A stretch of DNA of 64,000 nt. Source: CADCWK01 sp965218235. GTDB taxonomy: Bacteria; Chloroflexota; Chloroflexia; Thermomicrobiales; UBA6265. This document shows positions 59,400 to 64,000 of this stretch, one piece after another. The notes under the pieces are model-generated. The model had not been told where the DNA came from. It did not search any database and worked only from the letters and a program-made list of their open reading frames with translations. Positions within the stretch are counted from its first letter, which is position 1. Each line of letters opens with the position of its first letter. The stretch spans positions 558,001 to 622,000 of the forward strand of contig OZ244595.1 in NCBI GenBank assembly GCA_965218235.1, in the 5' to 3' direction. The translations under genes were made by a program, and so were the position numbers.

Positions 59400-60326
59400 A
59401 TGCGCGTATTCGTCACCGGTGCCTCCGGGTACATTGCCTCCGCCGTCATCCCCGAGCTGCTGTCCGCTGGTCACACCGTTATCGGGCTGGCCCGCTCCGA
59501 TCGGGCGGCCGCCAACGTGCGGTCGCTCGGCGCCGACGTGCGACAGGGCGATCTGGATGACCTCGATGGTCTGAGCACGGCGGTCCGCGAGGCCGACGGC
59601 GTCATCCACCTCGCGTTCAAACACGAGGAACAGCACGCGGGCGACCTCGCCAGCGCGGTCGCCGCGGACCTGAGCGCGATCGCGACCATGGGCGCTGCCC
59701 TCAAGGGGTCAGACAAACCGTTTGTCGGGACAAGCGCGACCGGCGCGTTGGCCCTTGCCGGTTTTCAGGGGCAGCTCACCGAGCATGACGTGATACCCAC
59801 TGGTCCGCGGATCGACGCCGAGAACACCGTGATCGCCCTCGGCCAGCAGGGAGTGCGGTCCTCGGTGGTCCGGCTGCCGCCCACGGTGCACAGCCTCGGT
59901 CACTTTGGCTTCGTCTCGGGCCTGATCGCGATCGCCCGCGCCAGCGGGGTGGCCGGCTACCTGGGTGACGGCAACAACCGCTGGCCGTCCGCCGACGCGC
60001 GCGACGTCGGCCGCCTCTATCGCCTGGCGCTCGAATCCGCGCCCGCGGGATCCCGACTGCACGCCGTCGCCGAGGACGGCATCGCGCTCCGCGACATCGC
60101 CACGGTGATCGGCCGCCGTCTCGGCGTCCCGGTCGCGCCCGTCGCCGCCGAGGACGCCGAGCGGCACTTCGGCTTCCTGACGGATTTCGTCAGCTTCGAC
60201 AACCCCACCTCGAGCCAGATCACCCGCGACACGCTCGGCTGGGCGCCGACCAGGCCCGGCCTCATCGCCGACCTCGACGACGAGCACACCTTCGCGGCCG
60301 CGGTCAATACGCCGTCCAATGGGTAG
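59400..60326 (+). CDS. NAD-dependent epimerase/dehydratase-like (atypical SDR) protein
   Basis: The 308-aa protein starts at ATG 59400 with AAGGAG 9 nt upstream. The Rossmann glycine motif is VTGASGYIASAVIPELL. The acidic residue after beta-2 is replaced by R (GLARSDRAA), which favours NADP(H). The usual YxxxK is not clearly present, so it belongs to the extended/atypical SDR group. GVRSSVVRLPPTVHSLGHFGF is typical of the group. It is the first gene of the TetR-controlled pair. Confidence 0.9.
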   Translation: MRVFVTGASGYIASAVIPELLSAGHTVIGLARSDRAAANVRSLGADVRQGDLDDLDGLSTAVREADGVIHLAFKHEEQHAGDLASAVAADLSAIATMGAALKGSDKPFVGTSATGALALAGFQGQLTEHDVIPTGPRIDAENTVIALGQQGVRSSVVRLPPTVHSLGHFGFVSGLIAIARASGVAGYLGDGNNRWPSADARDVGRLYRLALESAPAGSRLHAVAEDGIALRDIATVIGRRLGVPVAPVAAEDAERHFGFLTDFVSFDNPTSSQITRDTLGWAPTRPGLIADLDDEHTFAAAVNTPSNG

Positions 60327-60387
60327 CGCCCACCGCGGCGACACCCAGACGCCGACCTACGCCATCTCACGAAACGAGGACACGACG

Positions 60388-61050
60388 ATGCCGGGAACAC
60401 GACATGCGGCCCTGGAGACGCCGATCGAAGGACTGCGCGCGACGCCACCCGCGACGCTGCCATTCCTGGCGAACGCACAGGTCAGGTCGTTCATCCTGGA
60501 GCGCCCCAGGGGCAACGTGATCGTCTACAACTCCCCTGGGCTGAGCGAGGCCGCGGACGAGATCCGGGCTCTCGGCGCCGCGACCCACCTCCTGATCAAC
60601 CACGGCCACGAGGAGATGTACGGCGCGCCACGGCTGGACGTGCCGGTGTTCGTGCATGAGCGCGACCGGGCGGAGACCGCTCGAGGCCTTCCGATCGCGG
60701 GCACCTTCACTGGCCGGCAGATGATCGACGACGACCTCGAAGTCATCCCCACTCCCGGCCACACCCCCGGCACGACCACGTACCTCTGGGACAGCGGCAC
60801 GCATCGCTTCCTGTTCACGGGCGACTCCCTCTGGGTCGAGTACAGCGACTGGCGGGCGGTCGTGCTGGGTAGCAGTGACCGCGCCGCCTCGCTCGATAGC
60901 CTCCGACTCATCAGCGACCTCGACTTCGACGTCCTGGTCCCGTGGGCGGCGATGAAGGGCGAACCCTCCGTAAACGTCGTCACGCATGACGACGCCCGAC
61001 GGCGGATCGACGCCGTCATCGCGCGCGTCGAAGCCGGCGGCGGGTCATGA
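60388..61050 (+). CDS. MBL-fold protein with incomplete metal site
   Basis: The 220-aa protein has the metallo-beta-lactamase fold: NVIVYNSPG, LINHGHEEMYG, TPGHTPGTTTY and FTGDSLW. The HxHxDH motif is reduced to HGHEEM, with the Asp and last His missing. TPGHTPG and TGD are kept, but the last His region reads VPWAAMKGE. Metal binding would be partial at best. ATG 60388 has GAGGA upstream. It follows the SDR gene by 61 nt and is likely co-transcribed with it. Confidence 0.82.
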   Translation: MPGTRHAALETPIEGLRATPPATLPFLANAQVRSFILERPRGNVIVYNSPGLSEAADEIRALGAATHLLINHGHEEMYGAPRLDVPVFVHERDRAETARGLPIAGTFTGRQMIDDDLEVIPTPGHTPGTTTYLWDSGTHRFLFTGDSLWVEYSDWRAVVLGSSDRAASLDSLRLISDLDFDVLVPWAAMKGEPSVNVVTHDDARRRIDAVIARVEAGGGS

Positions 61051-61595
61051 CCCTCACCGGATCAGACAGCTACACGAACGCGATCGTCCTCGTCATCACC
61101 AGCGCATCATCGACCCAGATGACCTGATCTGGTGGCCATGGTGTCGAACGGACGATCCGTTGGGAGATCACGCCAGAGCATCCGACGACCTGGAGCGACC
61201 GTTGACAGGCAGCGGTCAGTTCCGCTCACCACGCTGTTCTGGCCAGGAGTGATGCGGCCTCTGGGGGACCGTGAAGGGACCGGGCCGAGAGCCTCCCGCC
61301 GGGCGCTCCAAAGCCTCCGGGCTCGTCTAGAATGGGTCAACCGCGCCGGCCTGACATCGAGTTGGGGCGAATTGGTCATCAGCGCGTGGGTAAGCGCTCC
61401 CACGCTCGAGGGCTCCGCTCGTTTGTCTCCATTGGTCTCGATCGCAACCGACGCTGCCTGGATCGAGCGAGTGATCCTCGATCATTTCAGCTGAGTCTGG
61501 AGGCTTTGGCTCCGGGACGCGCTCACCAACACTTTCGGCGCTGGAGCACTCAGTCATCCGGGCACGACAGCGCATCCCCGGCACGAGGAGTCTCG
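61051..61595. other. 545-bp region without a clear gene
   Basis: Frames on both strands give no recognisable protein. The longest (61132-61494, plus) reads Arg/Ser-rich and is probably not coding. No repeats of families A or B are seen. The promoter of the PPK2 gene should be near the right end. Confidence 0.45.
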
Positions 61596-62456
61596 ATGGC
61601 GAAGCACCCGGACGACACCACGGCGCAGTCCCACTGGCCCGGACCGGCCGGCTTCGCGTCGTACCGCGTGGCACCCGGCAGCCGTGTCGATCTGTCCGAG
61701 GTCGACGCCGGCGAGTCCGGGCCGTTCACCTCGAAACAGGAAGTGAAGGCGGAGCTCAAGCGGCAGCGCAAGCGGATTAGCTCATTGCAGGAGCGCCTCT
61801 ACGCCGAACACCGCCAGAGTCTGCTCGTCGTCCTCCAGGCGATGGACACCGGCGGCAAGGACGGGGCGATCCGGCACGTCTTCAAGGGGGTCAACGCGCA
61901 GGGCTGCCGGGTCTGGTCGTTCAAGGCGCCGACGCCGGAGGAACTGGACCACGACTTCCTCTGGCGTTACCACGACAAGGCGCCCGGACGCGGCATGATC
62001 ACCATCTTCAACCGGTCCCACTACGAGGAGGTCCTGATCGTCCGGGTCAAGGGGCTTGCGCCGGACAGCGACTGGGACCGCCGTTACGCCGCGATCAACG
62101 CCTTCGAGCAGCAACTCACGGACAGTGGCACCACGGTCGTGAAGTTCTACCTGCACATCTCGAAGGGTGAGCAGCGCCGCCGCCTCCAGAGCCGGCTGGA
62201 CGACCCGGAGAAGCACTGGAAGTTCGACCCGGCCGACCTCGTCGAGCGCGGTCGGTGGGACGACTACATGGCGGCCTTCGCGGACGCCATCGCCGCCTGC
62301 TCGACCGACGCCGCCCCGTGGCTCGTCGTGCCCGCCAACCACAAGTGGTACCGGAACCTCGTCATTGCCCGGACGATCGCCGACACCCTGGAGGCGATGG
62401 CGCCCGCGTTCCCGCCGGCCGCGTCGGGGCTGGACGAGATCGTCATTTCGGAATGA
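61596..62456 (+). CDS. ppk2: Polyphosphate kinase 2 family (PPK2)
   Basis: PPK2 enzymes transfer phosphate between polyphosphate and nucleoside di- or monophosphates. The 286-aa protein starts at ATG 61596 with GAGGAG. It has the PPK2 core: Walker A AMDTGGKDGAI, the segment KAPTPEELDHDFLWRYHDKAPGRG with the DHDFLWR motif and the lid region FNRSHYEEVLIVRV. The Walker B-like VVKFYLHISKGEQRRRL is present. The single-domain length suggests a class I, II or III enzyme, which cannot be separated here. Confidence 0.95.
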   Translation: MAKHPDDTTAQSHWPGPAGFASYRVAPGSRVDLSEVDAGESGPFTSKQEVKAELKRQRKRISSLQERLYAEHRQSLLVVLQAMDTGGKDGAIRHVFKGVNAQGCRVWSFKAPTPEELDHDFLWRYHDKAPGRGMITIFNRSHYEEVLIVRVKGLAPDSDWDRRYAAINAFEQQLTDSGTTVVKFYLHISKGEQRRRLQSRLDDPEKHWKFDPADLVERGRWDDYMAAFADAIAACSTDAAPWLVVPANHKWYRNLVIARTIADTLEAMAPAFPPAASGLDEIVISE

Positions 62457-62874
62457 TCCGCCAGGTGATGCGTTCGCGGCTTCCGGCTCCATGGCAAGAA
62501 TGGCGCTCTTGCCTGCGGGATCCGCCGACATGTTCGTCGCCCCGGAGCATTCTGCCTATATCCTCGTATCAAGTGGAGCGATGGGTAGCGTTTGTGTCCC
62601 CCGTGCAGCCAACCAGACCCGCCCGACAACCGGCGGTGTCCGGGCTCCGAGACTGCCCTTTGCCTCGCCAAGACTGTTGGGCCGCCTGTTCTAATCGTCC
62701 GATTGGGCATTCCCCAACTGCTCTCGAGCGTAGAGTGCGGCGACAAGCACAATGAAGCCAGATTTTGCCAGATGGCGCCATTGACGGCGTGAGATCGGCT
62801 GTTATGATGTCGATAATCGACAATCGATTCCATGGCCCGACTTGGGAGTGGGGCCATAACGGGGGAGCAGACAC
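62457..62874. other. Intergenic region with a clear promoter
   Basis: No gene is supported in these 418 bp. A sigma-70-like promoter lies at 62781-62808. Around 62810-62830 ATCGATAATCGACAATCGATT contains overlapping inverted repeats that could be an operator. Confidence 0.5.
62781..62808 (+). promoter_or_regulatory. Sigma-70-type promoter of the solute-binding protein gene
   Basis: A -35 box TTGACG (62781-62786) and a -10 box TATGAT (62803-62808) are separated by 16 bp. Each matches the consensus in five of six positions. It lies 67 bp before the ATG. Confidence 0.7.
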
Positions 62875-64000
62875 ATGTCAGTTACGCCAGCCATGCGTTC
62901 AGGACACTCAGCCGGATCGCCGCTGTTCACCCGCCGTTCTGCCGTCGCGGGAGCGACCGCAGCGGCTGGCATCGCCTTCTTCAAATGGACCGATGCTGGA
63001 GCGGCCGGCTTCGGAGAGCAGACGCGGTATGCCGTTCAGGCCGAGCGCACCATGGGCGGTGAACTGAAGGTCGGACTCTCCAACGAGCCCCCCAACCTCG
63101 ATCCGCACCAGGCGTCGGCGCTGATAGCCTCCACGGTCATGGGCAACATCTTCGACACCCTGCTCTACGAGAGCTACGACGGTCAGCTCTTCCCCGGGCT
63201 CGCGACCAGCTGGGAGACATCGGCCGACGGGCTCTCCGTCACACTGAAGCTGAAGACCGGCGTCAGCTTCCATGACGGCGAGCCGTTCAACGCCGCCGCC
63301 GTCCAGTATTCGTTTGACCGGATGGTCGATCCCGCCACGCAATCTGGCCTCGCCGCCAGCCTGCTCGGCCCCTACACCGGCAGCCAGGTCGTTGACGATA
63401 CGACCGTTGTTGCCACGTTCTCCAAGCCGTTCGCCCCGTTCCTGAAGAACCTCGCCCGTAACTACACCGCACCGATCTCGCCAAAGGCTGGCGCGCAGTT
63501 CGGTCTCGACTTCGCCACCAACCCCGTCGGCACTGGCCCATTCATCTTCAGGGAGTGGGTCCAGAAGGATCACCTCACCCTGGAGCGCAATGCGAACTAC
63601 GCCTGGGCGCCTGACTTCCTCGGCATCCAAGGGCCTTCGTCGCTGGATGCGATCACCTGGCGCTTCGTGGCCGAAGAGGCGACCCGGCTGGCGACGCTTC
63701 GCAACGGTGAGAGCACGATCATCGAGTCCTTCCCGCCGGCGTTCGTCTCCCAGTTCCAAAGTGACTCGGACTACGCGATCGACATCAACGCCAATCCGGG
63801 CATCCCGTTCAGCTTCATGGTCAACACGATCAACCCGCCGTGCGACGACATCGCGGTCCGCCAGGCCATGCATTACGGGCTCGACAAGGAAACGATCAGC
63901 CAGACGATCAACTTCGGCGTCTATCCGCCGGCCCACGCTCCGCTCTCGCCTGTCACCCTCGGCTACTGGCCGGACGCCGAGACGATGTACCCGTTCGACC
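62875..64000 (+). CDS. ABC transporter substrate-binding protein, family 5 (peptide/oligosaccharide); runs off the right edge
   Basis: This exported binding protein captures peptides, nickel or sugars for an ABC importer. The ATG at 62875 has GGGGGAG upstream. A Tat-like leader (FTRRSAVAGATAAAGIAFF) is followed by the family-5 signature: LKVGLSNEPPNLDPHQA, GLATSWETSADGLSVTLKLKTGVSFHDGEPFNA, and GTGPFIFREWVQKDHLTLERN. The visible 375 residues are about two-thirds of the family length. Partner permease genes would be downstream of the window. Confidence 0.93.
   Translation, partial: MSVTPAMRSGHSAGSPLFTRRSAVAGATAAAGIAFFKWTDAGAAGFGEQTRYAVQAERTMGGELKVGLSNEPPNLDPHQASALIASTVMGNIFDTLLYESYDGQLFPGLATSWETSADGLSVTLKLKTGVSFHDGEPFNAAAVQYSFDRMVDPATQSGLAASLLGPYTGSQVVDDTTVVATFSKPFAPFLKNLARNYTAPISPKAGAQFGLDFATNPVGTGPFIFREWVQKDHLTLERNANYAWAPDFLGIQGPSSLDAITWRFVAEEATRLATLRNGESTIIESFPPAFVSQFQSDSDYAIDINANPGIPFSFMVNTINPPCDDIAVRQAMHYGLDKETISQTINFGVYPPAHAPLSPVTLGYWPDAETMYPFD

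Overview
The window is high-GC bacterial chromosomal DNA. Its make-up points to a Chloroflexota lineage close to Thermomicrobia/Sphaerobacter: many Tat-exported or lipidated secreted proteins with Thr/Pro/Ala-rich tails, MMPL exporters, metal-binding ABC uptake without any TonB gene, beta-propeller proteins and dispersed G/C-rich palindromic repeats. This placement is inferred from gene style, because no rRNA or tRNA gene was found.

Layout. 1-5.5 kb: a restriction-modification locus on the minus strand. It holds a helicase-nuclease Res gene broken by one in-frame amber codon and the 5' part of a Mod methyltransferase gene that carries an in-frame palindromic repeat. Next to it is a two-gene cassette of an unknown 270-aa protein and a PIN-domain protein. 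5.5-11.3 kb: Na+/H+ antiporter, a decayed MFS gene, an alpha/beta hydrolase lacking its nucleophile and His, a bactofilin-like protein, a polysaccharide deacetylase and a deleted serine hydrolase gene. 11.6-17.1 kb: a minus-strand metal-chelate ABC operon with two substrate-binding proteins, permease, ATPase, a DJ-1/isonitrile-hydratase-like enzyme and a TlpA-like lipoprotein. 17.4-20.2 kb: copper-handling genes (YtkA-like, PCu(A)C, SCO1, a His/Met-containing membrane protein). 20.4-31 kb: secreted and membrane proteins, including two beta-propeller paralogues, one of them fused to a type-1 copper domain. 31-36 kb: an MMPL exporter, small membrane and CsbD-like stress proteins, and a complete IS5-type element inserted exactly at the csbD stop codon. 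36-40 kb: a Pro-rich membrane protein and an M3 peptidase. 40.5-45.4 kb: a three-gene module (MerR-type regulator, ExeA/TniB-type AAA ATPase, large winged-helix protein with iteron-like internal repeats and a DnaA-N-like C-terminus) that I interpret as a replication module. 46-64 kb: MBL hydrolases, EamA and MFS transporters, VOC proteins (one frameshifted), a class-A-like serine hydrolase, a response regulator, a TetR-MMPL operon with visible operator sites, a GlxA-type regulator, a TetR/SDR/MBL divergon, PPK2 and the start of a family-5 solute-binding protein.

Functional threads are metal acquisition and copper delivery (11.6-28.6 kb), efflux and stress tolerance (Na+/H+, two MMPL, MFS, CsbD, PPK2), and mobile or decaying DNA (R-M locus, IS, repeat families, four broken genes). 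The best candidates for something undescribed are the 40.5-45.4 kb module with its intragenic iteron-like array, the unknown-protein/PIN pair, the palindromic element inside the mod reading frame, and the DJ-1 enzyme embedded in the metal-uptake operon.
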